A model generated the notes under the pieces. That model was not told the DNA's origin, searched no databases, and saw only the letters and a list, made by a program, of their open reading frames with translations. Position numbers and translations under genes: made by a program. This document shows positions 34,920 through 44,062 of a stretch of 64,000 bases of DNA, one piece after another (positions within the stretch are counted from its first letter, which is position 1; every line of letters begins with the position of its first letter). The stretch is from UBA1756 sp045130235 (GTDB taxonomy: Bacteria > Bacteroidota > Bacteroidia > Bacteroidales > WCHB1-69), in NCBI GenBank assembly GCA_045130235.1, contig JBGUPJ010000021.1, positions 124,001 through 188,000 of the forward strand. Direction: 5' to 3'.

Positions 34920-37751
34920 ATGGCAGAGCGAAATATCATCATTAAAGGCGCTAAGGTCAACAACCTCAAGAATATTGATGCGGAAATTCCGCAGGGGAAG
35001 TTAGTGGTGGTCACCGGACTTTCGGGTTCGGGAAAGTCGTCGTTGGCTTTCGACACGCTTTATGCGGAGGGACAGCGGCGATATGTGGAGAGTTTGAGTT
35101 CGTATGCCCGTCAGTTCATGGGCAAGATTTCCAAGCCCGATGTCGAGAGCATTCGCAATATTCCGCCGGCCATCGCCATCGAGCAGCGTGTGATTTCACG
35201 CAACCCGCGCTCCACCGTCGGCACCGCCACCGAGATTTACGAGTATATCAAACTGCTGTATGCCCGTGTGGGACGCACCTTTTCGCCCATCAGCCACAAG
35301 GAGGTGAAGCGCGAGACGGCTGCTGACGTGCTGAAATATGTGGGCAGCCTTCCGGATGATGCCCGCCTCTATGTGCTGGCTCCCGTGGTGGTGATTGCCG
35401 ACCGTACCCTTGCCGAACAACTCGCTATTCTTCAACAAGAAGGATACAGTCGTTTGGTGTATAATAAGCAAATTATTGATATAGAAGATTTTATAAATGG
35501 AAGAAAACACTCCAAACCGGTAGGATTATTTATCCTTATCGACCGTTTCAAGATGGCGGATATTCACGATATGCAGAGCCGTTTGGCCGCGTCGGTAGAG
35601 ACCGCCTTCAAGGAAGGGAAGGGGAGTTGTGTGGTGCAGGTGGAGCAGGGAGAGTCTATTAAGCAGAAGAGTTTCAGCGACTTGATGGAGATGGATGGGA
35701 TAAAATTCGAGGAACCTTCGCTCAATCTGTTCAGTTTCAACAATCCGTTTGGTGCGTGCCCGTCGTGCGGCGGCACCGGCATGGTGGAGGGTATCGACCC
35801 GGGGTTGGTGATCCCCAACACGTCGCTGTCGGTCTTCGAAGGGGCGGTGGCCTGCTGGCATGGCGATAAGTTGAGCGAGTGGAAGAACTGGTTCGTCAAG
35901 TCGTCGGTGAAATTGGGCTTTCCGCCGCATCGTGCGGTGGAGGATCTAACCCCCGAAGAGTATGATTTGTTGTGGAACGGCGACCCCGACCGCAATGTTC
36001 ATGGCGTGAAGCAGTTTTTTGAATATGTTGATACACAGAAATATAAGATACAGTATCGTGTGTTGGCCAGTCGCTATACGGGTCGCACGGTGTGCCCCGA
36101 CTGTCGGGGACGCCGCCTGCGCAAAGAGGCCGGTTATGTGCTGGTGAACGGCAAATCTATCATGGAATTGGTGGAGATGCCGGTTAGCGAGCTGTACGAC
36201 TTTTTCAAGAACTTTACCTTCCCCACCCGCAACGATGAGGTGATTGGCAAGAACATTCTGGCCGAGTTGGTGAAGCGTTTGGGATTTCTGATGGATGTGG
36301 GGCTCGGCTATCTCACGTTGAACCGGGCGGCCCGTAGTCTGTCGGGTGGCGAGTCACAGCGTATCAACTTGGCGGCCTCGTTGGGCAGCAGTTTGGTGGG
36401 CTCGCTCTACATCCTGGATGAACCGAGTATAGGTCTGCATCCTCGTGACACCCAGCAGCTGATTGGGGTGCTGAAATACCTGCGCGACATCGGCAATACC
36501 GTGGTGGTGGTGGAGCACGACGAGGAGATTATCCGTGCGGCCGACTATATCATCGACATGGGTCCCGAAGCGGGCCGGCTGGGTGGCGAGATTGTCTTCT
36601 CGGGCACTTTCGACGAGCTCATTACCCGTTCCGATAACCTTACCGCCTCCTATATCCGTGGCATGGTGCAGCCGGGTGCTGCCAACACGCTGGAGATTCC
36701 GCTGCCCGACCACCGCCGCAAATGGCGCAATTTCGTGGAAGTGATCGGAGCGCGAGAGCATAACTTGCAGAATATCAATGTGAAAATTCCTCTCGAAGTG
36801 CTGACGATGATTACGGGTGTAAGTGGTTCGGGAAAGAGCACGCTCATCAAAGATATTCTCTATCCTGGACTTTGTAAAAAGGTGGAAGACAGTAATATAA
36901 GGGTTGGGAAGCACAAAGAGATTGATGCCGACATGAACCATATTTCTGAGGTGGTGATTGTGGATCAGAATCCTATTGGGAAGTCATCACGCTCGAATCC
37001 AGCAGTTTACATCAAGGCTTACGATGAAATTCGTGAGCTGTATGCCTCGCAGCCGCTCTCCAAACAGCGCAACTACAAGGCAGGTTTCTTCTCTTTCAAC
37101 ACGCCGGGTGGACGCTGCGAAGAGTGTGAAGGTGAGGGAGTTATCCATGTCGGAATGCAGTTTATGGCCGATGTGGATATCGTGTGTTCGGAGTGCCACG
37201 GCAAGCATTTCAAAGAGGAGATTTTGGAGGTGAAAATCAATGGGAAGGATGTGAATGATATTTTGGAAATGACCATCAATCAGGCGGTTGAGTTCTTTGA
37301 GTCGATTCAAGAAACGCACCGTTCGGTGAAAGGTATCATCTCCAAACTGCGTTATTTGCAGGATGTGGGGTTGGGGTATCTCAAGATGGGACAGCCGTCG
37401 CAAACGCTTTCGGGTGGCGAGTCGCAGCGCGTGAAACTCGCCCTTTACCTCTCGCAGGGCGAACGCAAAAACAACGTGCTTTTCATCTTCGATGAGCCGA
37501 CCACAGGACTTCATTTCCATGATATTAATAAATTGTATAGTGCTTTCAGTCAGTTGATTGAGAAAGGAAATTCAATTATCGTGATTGAACACAACCCTGA
37601 ATTGATCAAGTGTGCCGACTGGATTGTGGATCTCGGTCCCGAGGGCGGCGACCAGGGTGGAAAGGTGGTGTGCGAGGGTACGCCGGAGGATGTGGCACGT
37701 TGTGAGGCTTCCTATACGGGGAAAGTTTTGAAGGAGAAGTTAAGACTTTAG
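34920..37751 (+). CDS. uvrA: Excinuclease ABC subunit A
   Basis: The damage-sensing ATPase of nucleotide excision repair. The 943-residue length is normal. Two ABC ATPase units are visible: Walker A GLSGSGKSSLAFD near residue 35 and GVSGSGKSTLIKD near residue 633, with ABC signatures SLSGGESQR near 475 and TLSGGESQR near 830. Zinc modules show CPSCGGTG (about 280), CPDCRGRR (about 393) and CEECEGEG (about 735) with CSECHGKH. It lies alone between a terminator and kdsD. Confidence 0.97.
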   Translation: MAERNIIIKGAKVNNLKNIDAEIPQGKLVVVTGLSGSGKSSLAFDTLYAEGQRRYVESLSSYARQFMGKISKPDVESIRNIPPAIAIEQRVISRNPRSTVGTATEIYEYIKLLYARVGRTFSPISHKEVKRETAADVLKYVGSLPDDARLYVLAPVVVIADRTLAEQLAILQQEGYSRLVYNKQIIDIEDFINGRKHSKPVGLFILIDRFKMADIHDMQSRLAASVETAFKEGKGSCVVQVEQGESIKQKSFSDLMEMDGIKFEEPSLNLFSFNNPFGACPSCGGTGMVEGIDPGLVIPNTSLSVFEGAVACWHGDKLSEWKNWFVKSSVKLGFPPHRAVEDLTPEEYDLLWNGDPDRNVHGVKQFFEYVDTQKYKIQYRVLASRYTGRTVCPDCRGRRLRKEAGYVLVNGKSIMELVEMPVSELYDFFKNFTFPTRNDEVIGKNILAELVKRLGFLMDVGLGYLTLNRAARSLSGGESQRINLAASLGSSLVGSLYILDEPSIGLHPRDTQQLIGVLKYLRDIGNTVVVVEHDEEIIRAADYIIDMGPEAGRLGGEIVFSGTFDELITRSDNLTASYIRGMVQPGAANTLEIPLPDHRRKWRNFVEVIGAREHNLQNINVKIPLEVLTMITGVSGSGKSTLIKDILYPGLCKKVEDSNIRVGKHKEIDADMNHISEVVIVDQNPIGKSSRSNPAVYIKAYDEIRELYASQPLSKQRNYKAGFFSFNTPGGRCEECEGEGVIHVGMQFMADVDIVCSECHGKHFKEEILEVKINGKDVNDILEMTINQAVEFFESIQETHRSVKGIISKLRYLQDVGLGYLKMGQPSQTLSGGESQRVKLALYLSQGERKNNVLFIFDEPTTGLHFHDINKLYSAFSQLIEKGNSIIVIEHNPELIKCADWIVDLGPEGGDQGGKVVCEGTPEDVARCEASYTGKVLKEKLRL

Positions 37752-37803
37752 TAGCTATAAATAATTATAAATTGTTAATTGTCAATTGTAAATTATTAAA
37801 ACG

Positions 37804-38757
37804 ATGGATATCCATGCTGTAGCAGTAGAAACCCTCCGGTTGGAGGCGGAGGCAGTCGGCAATCTGCAAAACTTTGTCGATCAGTCGTTTGAAGAAAGTG
37901 TAAAGGCCATCTATGCGATGAAAGGCCGTTTGGTGGTGACGGGCATTGGGAAGAGCGCCATTATTGCGCAGAAGATTGTGGCCACGATGAACTCCACCGG
38001 CACTCCTTCGGTGTTTATGCATGCCGCCGATGCCATCCATGGCGACCTGGGCATCATACAGCCCGACGATGTGGTGCTGTGCATTTCGAAGAGCGGCAAC
38101 ACGCCCGAGATTTCCGTGTTGGTGCCGATTCTCAAACGCAGCGGCAACCTGCTGATAGCGTTGGTGGGCAACACCGACTCGTTCTTAGCTCGTGAGGCCA
38201 ACTTTGTACTGAACTGCACGGTAAGTCAGGAGGCTTGTCCCAACAACTTGGCACCTACCTGTAGTTCCACCGCGCAGTTGGCGATGGGCGATGCGTTGGC
38301 CAGCTGCCTGATTGCCCTCCGCGGATTCACCTCGCAGGATTTCGCCAAATACCATCCCGGCGGTGTACTGGGCAAGCGCCTCTATGTGAAGGTGGAGGAT
38401 CTGTACAAGTTCAACGAGAAGCCGCAGGTGTCGCCCGACGACTCCATCCAGCAGGTGATTCTGGAAATCTCAGGGAAATGCCTCGGTGTGACGGCAGTGG
38501 TGGAGAACGGCAAGGTGGTGGGCGCCATCACCGATGGCGACCTGCGCCGTATGTTGCAGCGCAACGCCGACTTCCACGGCTTGAAAGCCGCTGACGTGAT
38601 GACGCACAATCCTAAGACTGTCGGCTCGCAGGTTCTGGCAGTGGAAGCCCTTGACATGATGCGTAAAAAGCAGATTACCAATCTGTTTGTGGTGGATGCT
38701 GGACAGTATATGGGCGTGATTCATATCCATGATATTATTAAAGAAGGCATTTACTAA
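37804..38757 (+). CDS. kdsD: D-arabinose 5-phosphate isomerase (KdsD/GutQ type)
   Basis: Isomerises D-ribulose 5-phosphate to D-arabinose 5-phosphate, the first step towards KDO for lipopolysaccharide. The 317 residues hold an N-terminal SIS domain (RLVVTGIGKSAIIAQK, STGTPSVFMHAADAIHGDLG, CISKSGNTPEI, and APTCSSTAQLAMGDALA) and two CBS domains (about residues 205-317, for example CLGVTAVVENGKVVGAITDGDLRR). All are typical of the family. It is followed closely by a small DUF486 gene. Confidence 0.93.
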   Translation: MDIHAVAVETLRLEAEAVGNLQNFVDQSFEESVKAIYAMKGRLVVTGIGKSAIIAQKIVATMNSTGTPSVFMHAADAIHGDLGIIQPDDVVLCISKSGNTPEISVLVPILKRSGNLLIALVGNTDSFLAREANFVLNCTVSQEACPNNLAPTCSSTAQLAMGDALASCLIALRGFTSQDFAKYHPGGVLGKRLYVKVEDLYKFNEKPQVSPDDSIQQVILEISGKCLGVTAVVENGKVVGAITDGDLRRMLQRNADFHGLKAADVMTHNPKTVGSQVLAVEALDMMRKKQITNLFVVDAGQYMGVIHIHDIIKEGIY

Positions 38758-38780
38758 CAGCTTCTTATACTAAAATTACC

Positions 38781-39137
38781 ATGAACTACTTTCTTACTAT
38801 ATTATTATTAGTCATTGCGAACATTTTTATGACCATAGCGTGGTACGGCCATCTGAAATTTGGCACGGGCAAGTTGGCGTTGCCGCTCATCATCCTGATC
38901 AGTTGGGGCATCGCGCTGATCGAATACTGCTTTCAGGTGCCGGCCAACCGTATCGGCTACGTGGAGCACGGCGGTCCGTTCAACCTCTGGCAGCTGAAGG
39001 TGATTCAGGAGGCCATCACCCTGATTGTGTTCACCTTATTCACAATATTATTCTTTAAAAATGAACACTTTACCTATAATCACCTTATCGGTTTTGGTTT
39101 CTTGATTTTGGCGGTATATTTTATTTTTAGAAAATAA
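38781..39137 (+). CDS. DUF486 (DMT-like) membrane protein
   Basis: A 118-residue protein with four hydrophobic segments, matching the DUF486 pattern: ANIFMTIAWYGHLKF, EYCFQVPANRIGY, and NLWQLKVIQEAITLIVFTLF. The family resembles a half-size drug/metabolite transporter, perhaps acting as a dimer. The substrate is unknown. It starts 23 bases after kdsD and is probably co-transcribed. Confidence 0.85.
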   Translation: MNYFLTILLLVIANIFMTIAWYGHLKFGTGKLALPLIILISWGIALIEYCFQVPANRIGYVEHGGPFNLWQLKVIQEAITLIVFTLFTILFFKNEHFTYNHLIGFGFLILAVYFIFRK

Positions 39138-39158
39138 AATTTTGCAAATTGCAAAAGA

Positions 39159-39183
39159 AGACGCAGTATGCTACGTCTCTACT
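39159..39183. repeat. GAGACG-type palindromic repeat, copy e (degenerate)
   Basis: AGACGCAGTATGCTACGTCT followed by CTAC: arms AGACG / CGTCT and inner AG/CT with small mismatches. It lies between the converging DUF486 and sorting-domain genes. Confidence 0.65.
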
Positions 39184-39203
39184 AATCTTTTAATCGCCCA
39201 TCC

Positions 39204-41687
39204 TTATCTGATTACTGTCAGACTGCTGTGGTACTCCACTGCCCGCACAAAACCAACATAATGGAAGGTGTAGTAATATACCCCGTCTGAATAGCGTTCC
39301 GCCGTGAAGCCGGTCTCAGCATTATACAAAATTCCGTCTTTGATATAGGTGCGGTAGTTCTCCATCTCGAAAACTTTCTGTCCCCAGCGGTCGTATATGG
39401 TCAGTACGTTGCCAAGTTCAGGATTTAAGTTCACGATGGCGAAGACGTCGTTGATACCATCGCCATTAGGGGTAATGATGTTGGGAAATTCCAAATCGGC
39501 ATCCACGTACACGTTGTGCGAAACCACGCTCTCGCAACCGTACGAGCCTGTCACGGTGAGTGTTACCGGAAATTCGCCCCAGTTGCCGTAGGTGTGCGAT
39601 GCGCCATCCACATCACTATCAGTACTCTCGCCATCACCGAAATCCCAGTGCCAGGTGAAGGTTTCGCCCGGGTAAATGTCTGTCAAATCGGTCAGGTTGA
39701 TGAACTGCACGGGATTGCCGTCCGAAAGCATGATGCGTTCAGGATTCGATAGGAAATCAACCTGAGGCTTGCTATAGATGGCAATATGGAGCGTCACGGT
39801 GCTGTCGCAGCCATAAATGTTCTGCAAATATTGCACGAAATCAATGTCACCGGCATGGGCAACCTCTTCATCGCTGAGCGAAAAATTATGCTGCTGGTAG
39901 GTATCGTATTGACAGATGGTATCGTGGAATACAGTTTCACTTGTCGGTAAGATGTTGACGGTCAGTGTGAAAGCACTGTCACAGCCGCTGCTGCTTGTTC
40001 CCTCATAAACGAATGTGTGTTCGCCTATTTCCATCGTGTCGGCTGAGAATAGGAAATTATATTGGGTGAAAATGTCGTTTTTACATACGTTTTCAGTAAC
40101 ATAGAGATCGTAAACGGGGTTGACGGTGAGGTTAAGATTCTCGGTGCTGTCGCAGCCGTACTGATTGGTGAAGATGTGCTGTGCTTGGTTCATCCCCACG
40201 GTCAGCTCGGTGGCGGCTAATTGGAAGTCAAAGCCGTCAAAATCTTCGCCTTCGCAGATGGCGGTATCGTGGGTGAAGATTTCGCTGGGAAGAACGGTGA
40301 GGTAAAGAGTGACGGAGCTATCGCATTGGTTGATAGTAGAATATGAACCATGAAGGGTCTGCGTGCCGATGTTGGAGGTTTGTGCGGAGGTGGCACTGAA
40401 CCCGTAGCCCGAATAGGGTTCACGCTGACAGATGGTGTCGTAGAAATAGTGGTCGTAGTCGGGGTTGACGGTGATGGTGAAGTTGGCGGTGGCGGAGCAT
40501 CCGTTGGTGTCGGTGAAGGTGTAGGCCATGGGGTACACGGCAGCGGAGTCGTTGAAAAAGAAAGTGTGGTTGGCGTCCACCCAGCCGCCCTCGTACACGC
40601 CGCCGGCGGGAAGTCCCGACAGCACGGTGGAGGAGTCGTGCAGGCATTCGATGTAGCTGGGGTGGGATACAGGTGGCTCGTAGTCCACAATGGTGACCTC
40701 TCCCACAGCGGTGAGGCTGTCGGCGTCGGTCACAGTCACGTAGTAGGTGCCGGCGCAGAGACCGAATGCGGTATCCGTGATTTGCTGCGAGTCATCGCTC
40801 CAGAGGTATGTGTAAGGCGGTGTGCCTCCGCTGGGGGTGGCCACGGCGATGGCGGCACAGAAGATGACGGGCGGGTCGATACACACATCGTTACAAGTGG
40901 CGTAGGTGGGGGTGCTGCTGGTACTTTGCCAGTTTCCGCCGTCGGGTACGCGGCGGAAGGAGTAGCCCAAATAACTCTGCGGATTCAGCGACGTGATGTA
41001 CGTTTTGCGGTTGGCAGGAATCTGGTCGTAAGAGGGGAGTGTGCCCGAAAAACCGCAGTCGTTGGTGACGGGTGTGCAGGGGTAGCACGACATACAGCTG
41101 TTGGTCTGGCTGCACCAGCTGATGGCATCCTGTGGCACGCCGTTAGCGTCGTAGAAGGCGAACCAGCCGCCAGCGTTAGGGAACCACAAGCGGCCGCCGC
41201 CGGCATCCAGACAGTAGCGGTCGTCAATTACCACCTCCACCACATTGCCACCGTTCTGTACCAACAGACTGTCGGGTACGGCGGCGGCACGACTTCCACG
41301 TACCATGCAAAAACCCTGTGGCGGCACCACCGTGCCAGCCGGAAGGGCGAATCCACCACCCCAGTTGCCAGCCTGATAAGTATTGTCGTAAGCATTATTT
41401 CCCAAAAAATAACATGAAATATCCACAGAATCACACTTGTGCGGATTATAGAGCTCTATCCATTCGCCTTCGCCGGTGGTGTGGTACTGACTTCCGACCA
41501 TCGAACCATCATACGACGATGGCGACAACATTACCTCGTTGATGAGGATAGTGGGGCCGTTGTAATAGCAACCCTGTCCGATGCAGTCGGTGTTGATGGT
41601 CCCCGTTACGCTAACTGAAAGATTGCCCTGTCCAAATGCTGATATACAGGCAATTACGGCGATTATGCTGGTGATGAGCGCTCTCAT
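39204..41687 (-). CDS. Lamin-tail/PKD surface protein with gliding-type (CHU_C) sorting domain
   Basis: An 827-residue exported protein (signal peptide to about residue 19). Domains in order: a lamin-tail-like domain (about 45-165: ILINEVMLSPSS and GEGEWIELYNP); a SprB-like region (PPYTYLWSDDSQQITD near 290); and four tandem repeats of about 58 residues (about 415-637), each starting near DTICQ/VCKND and ending with a CDS-T-L strand. A PKD domain follows (HWDFGDGESTD near 680), then a C-terminal type B sorting domain (IITPNGDGINDVFAIVN to the end). The sorting domain predicts passage through the type IX system and cell-surface display or release. It is last in a four-gene set with a giant protein; by composition the tandem repeats are rigid beta modules. 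Ligand unknown. Confidence 0.88.
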   Translation of the reverse strand: MRALITSIIAVIACISAFGQGNLSVSVTGTINTDCIGQGCYYNGPTILINEVMLSPSSYDGSMVGSQYHTTGEGEWIELYNPHKCDSVDISCYFLGNNAYDNTYQAGNWGGGFALPAGTVVPPQGFCMVRGSRAAAVPDSLLVQNGGNVVEVVIDDRYCLDAGGGRLWFPNAGGWFAFYDANGVPQDAISWCSQTNSCMSCYPCTPVTNDCGFSGTLPSYDQIPANRKTYITSLNPQSYLGYSFRRVPDGGNWQSTSSTPTYATCNDVCIDPPVIFCAAIAVATPSGGTPPYTYLWSDDSQQITDTAFGLCAGTYYVTVTDADSLTAVGEVTIVDYEPPVSHPSYIECLHDSSTVLSGLPAGGVYEGGWVDANHTFFFNDSAAVYPMAYTFTDTNGCSATANFTITVNPDYDHYFYDTICQREPYSGYGFSATSAQTSNIGTQTLHGSYSTINQCDSSVTLYLTVLPSEIFTHDTAICEGEDFDGFDFQLAATELTVGMNQAQHIFTNQYGCDSTENLNLTVNPVYDLYVTENVCKNDIFTQYNFLFSADTMEIGEHTFVYEGTSSSGCDSAFTLTVNILPTSETVFHDTICQYDTYQQHNFSLSDEEVAHAGDIDFVQYLQNIYGCDSTVTLHIAIYSKPQVDFLSNPERIMLSDGNPVQFINLTDLTDIYPGETFTWHWDFGDGESTDSDVDGASHTYGNWGEFPVTLTVTGSYGCESVVSHNVYVDADLEFPNIITPNGDGINDVFAIVNLNPELGNVLTIYDRWGQKVFEMENYRTYIKDGILYNAETGFTAERYSDGVYYYTFHYVGFVRAVEYHSSLTVIR

Positions 41688-41760
41688 TGTTGGGGGTGTT
41701 TTTAATGGGTGCGATAGAGAAAATCTGCACCAGATTTGGGATGATTTTATATTTAGCTTG

Positions 41761-41768
41761 CAAAACTA
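41761..41768 (-). promoter_or_regulatory. -7 element before the LTD/PKD gene
   Basis: The minus strand reads TAGTTTTG, fitting TAnnTTTG, 74 bases before the start at 41687. It suggests the last gene of the cluster can also be transcribed on its own. Confidence 0.45.
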
Positions 41769-41825
41769 CTGAAAAAAAATGATATTTCGCAGATTTTTTT
41801 AATTTTTTTGCAATCTCGTATTTCA

Positions 41826-44033
41826 CTACTTCACATTCACACTCGCCGCCTTCGACTTCTGCGAGCGTTTGCCAGTGCCGAGGAACATCTGGATGGTGTA
41901 GGTCACATTCTGTCCTTGTTTCACTTGGCAGTCGGTATAGGAGTTCTCTCCACGCTGGAAGCTGGCCAGAGCGTACGCCGGACCGTCATCCACAGACTTG
42001 TAAATCACTCCGTAATAGCTGTTTTTGGATTTGTATTCGTAGGTAAATTCCAGATTGACGCAGCCTTTGTTTTTGTTCAGCGATGCTTTCAAGGTCAAGG
42101 GAATTTCCACTTCGGAAGCCCCTCTGAAACGCACAGTGGTTTGGCCCGTTTTGCCAGATGAGAGTTTCCCGTCGTCGAGCACTTCGATACAATAGTTGTA
42201 GTTCTTGGAAGAGGGTTCGGGATAGTCGGTGAAAACAATAGGCGCGTCGGGCTCCAGCTCGTCGGGCGTGATGATGCGGATGCATTGCCACTGTTTTTCG
42301 TTATCCAATTTTCGATAGATGTAGTAATAAGCCACATCCTCGGAGGTGCTTTGCAGCCATGTGAAAGTTACCGACTCGTTGGTTTGGGTGTAGTCCTGCA
42401 GCACGGCGATGCCGGGCGGGATGATGTCGGGCACCGGCACGGCCAGCGTATCGGAAGGTTTGGAGAAGTTATGGCTGTTGTCTTCCGCCACCACATAGAA
42501 ATAGATGTTTTTGGTGAGGGTTTTGCGCGTGATGGTGTCGGTGAAGACGGTGTCCTCCACGCGGCGGCCGGTCTTCTGGATGAAGTCGTGGTCGATCTGG
42601 TTGGCGAAATAGACACGGTAGCCCAGAATGTCTCTTTCCGGGTTGCGGTTCCATTGCATGAACACGGCCCCGGTGGTGTCCACCACAGCTTCGAGACCTG
42701 TGGGCGGGGTGGGAGCCACATCGTCCTCAATATTGTTGATTTGCGAAAGAGAGAAGGAGAAGTTGTTGTTGTTATCAACGGCGAACACGCGATAGTAGCC
42801 ACGGCCGCGGTCGTGGGCCTTCTTATCGACCCACTGGCGGGTCTTCGCGGGCAGCAGGTCGGAGACTTTGTCCCACGGACCTTCTGGATTGTCGGCGAAA
42901 GCGATAACAAAACCTTTCAGGTCGTCATCCTGCTTGTCCATGTACCAGTCGAGGGTACACAATTCATTGTTTTCGGGCACAATGGCATCCAGAACAGGCA
43001 CGGTAGGCGGGATGATGTCCACCATCTCGAAGGGCTCGGATTTGCGTTCCGGGGCGAAGTCGCCGAAAGCGTCGAAAGCTTTCACCCGGTAAATATACTT
43101 CACACCGAGCTTCAAAGAGTCGATGTATCCGACATTGTCCTCTAACAGCATACCAATGTCGTGCCCCAGGCCTTCGTAGGTCTCTTCGTCGGGATTATAG
43201 CCGTAGATGGGGGTCTCGTTGAGGGTTTCCCAATGGCGGCCGTTGTCGGTGCTGCGTTCCAGGTAGTAGCCCGAAAGCTTGTTTTTGTTCCAGTAGATGA
43301 AGGCGGTGAAAGGACCGTTCTGGTAGATTTCGATGGGCGGAATCTGTTCATCCAAGGAGCGGACAAACGGCACGCAAAGCACATCCACAATGTTGATGGG
43401 GGTGAGGGCCATCTCCTCCGGCACGAGGCATTCGACCCGGTAGGTGTAGGTCTCTCCTTTTTTCACATCCCTGTCCACGTAGCGCAGACCGATGGCATCG
43501 GCGGCATCCCGGCTCATCTCGGCGGCCAGGTAAGCCATGGCCTGTCGCTGGGTCTGCTCCTGCTCGCGGCGGAACACGAAGTTCTCGAAGCCTTCCGACT
43601 CTTTCGGGTCGAAGTACGAAGGTCCGTACAGGGCTTGAGCGGCGGCACCCACGTAAAGGTTAGTGGAGTCGTAGCGCTGCATCATCTCCTCCAAGGTGAG
43701 CGGCTTGATAGGCTGCGGGTTCAGCACTTTGGTGAATACCGTGTCGCCATCTTTTATCTCCGATTCGGACTTGTCGCGGATGATGTTCCATCCATAGTAG
43801 TTGGCCGAAAGCCACACACCCGCATTCTGGGGTGCCCAGCGCAGTACCACGCTGTCGCCATAGCTTCTGGCAATCACCGTGAAATCGTACATCGGACGGT
43901 CATACTCATCGATAACGATATTGTTCGTATCTGGCGTGGTGAGATCTTCCTGGGCTTTCAGTTGGATGCCGGTCAACATCAATCCCAGCATCATACCCAT
44001 CATCATTAAAATAGGATTCGATATCTTTTTCAT
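41826..44033 (-). CDS. Exported fibronectin type III protein of the giant-protein cluster
   Basis: Read from the ATG at 44033 (735 residues, signal peptide to LKAQ). An ATG at 44063 overlapping the giant's stop is an alternative. The mature protein is built of repeated fibronectin-III-like units: DSVVLRWAPQNA and GETYTYRVECL, then FTAFIYWNKNKLSGYYLERSTDNG, then APTPPTGLEAVVD with FMQWNRNPERDILGYRVYF, then ESVTFTWLQSTSEDVAYYYIYR, and a final unit ending SKAASVNVK. Between units are phrases on time-order and debris-like linkers (DIIPPTVPVLD). It has no sorting domain of its own and no lipobox, so it is probably periplasmic or held by a partner. It directly follows the giant gene. Confidence 0.8.
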   Translation of the reverse strand: MKKISNPILMMMGMMLGLMLTGIQLKAQEDLTTPDTNNIVIDEYDRPMYDFTVIARSYGDSVVLRWAPQNAGVWLSANYYGWNIIRDKSESEIKDGDTVFTKVLNPQPIKPLTLEEMMQRYDSTNLYVGAAAQALYGPSYFDPKESEGFENFVFRREQEQTQRQAMAYLAAEMSRDAADAIGLRYVDRDVKKGETYTYRVECLVPEEMALTPINIVDVLCVPFVRSLDEQIPPIEIYQNGPFTAFIYWNKNKLSGYYLERSTDNGRHWETLNETPIYGYNPDEETYEGLGHDIGMLLEDNVGYIDSLKLGVKYIYRVKAFDAFGDFAPERKSEPFEMVDIIPPTVPVLDAIVPENNELCTLDWYMDKQDDDLKGFVIAFADNPEGPWDKVSDLLPAKTRQWVDKKAHDRGRGYYRVFAVDNNNNFSFSLSQINNIEDDVAPTPPTGLEAVVDTTGAVFMQWNRNPERDILGYRVYFANQIDHDFIQKTGRRVEDTVFTDTITRKTLTKNIYFYVVAEDNSHNFSKPSDTLAVPVPDIIPPGIAVLQDYTQTNESVTFTWLQSTSEDVAYYYIYRKLDNEKQWQCIRIITPDELEPDAPIVFTDYPEPSSKNYNYCIEVLDDGKLSSGKTGQTTVRFRGASEVEIPLTLKASLNKNKGCVNLEFTYEYKSKNSYYGVIYKSVDDGPAYALASFQRGENSYTDCQVKQGQNVTYTIQMFLGTGKRSQKSKAASVNVK

Positions 44034-44062
44034 CTTCAATTCTTTTTTAGAAAAGTGAAACA

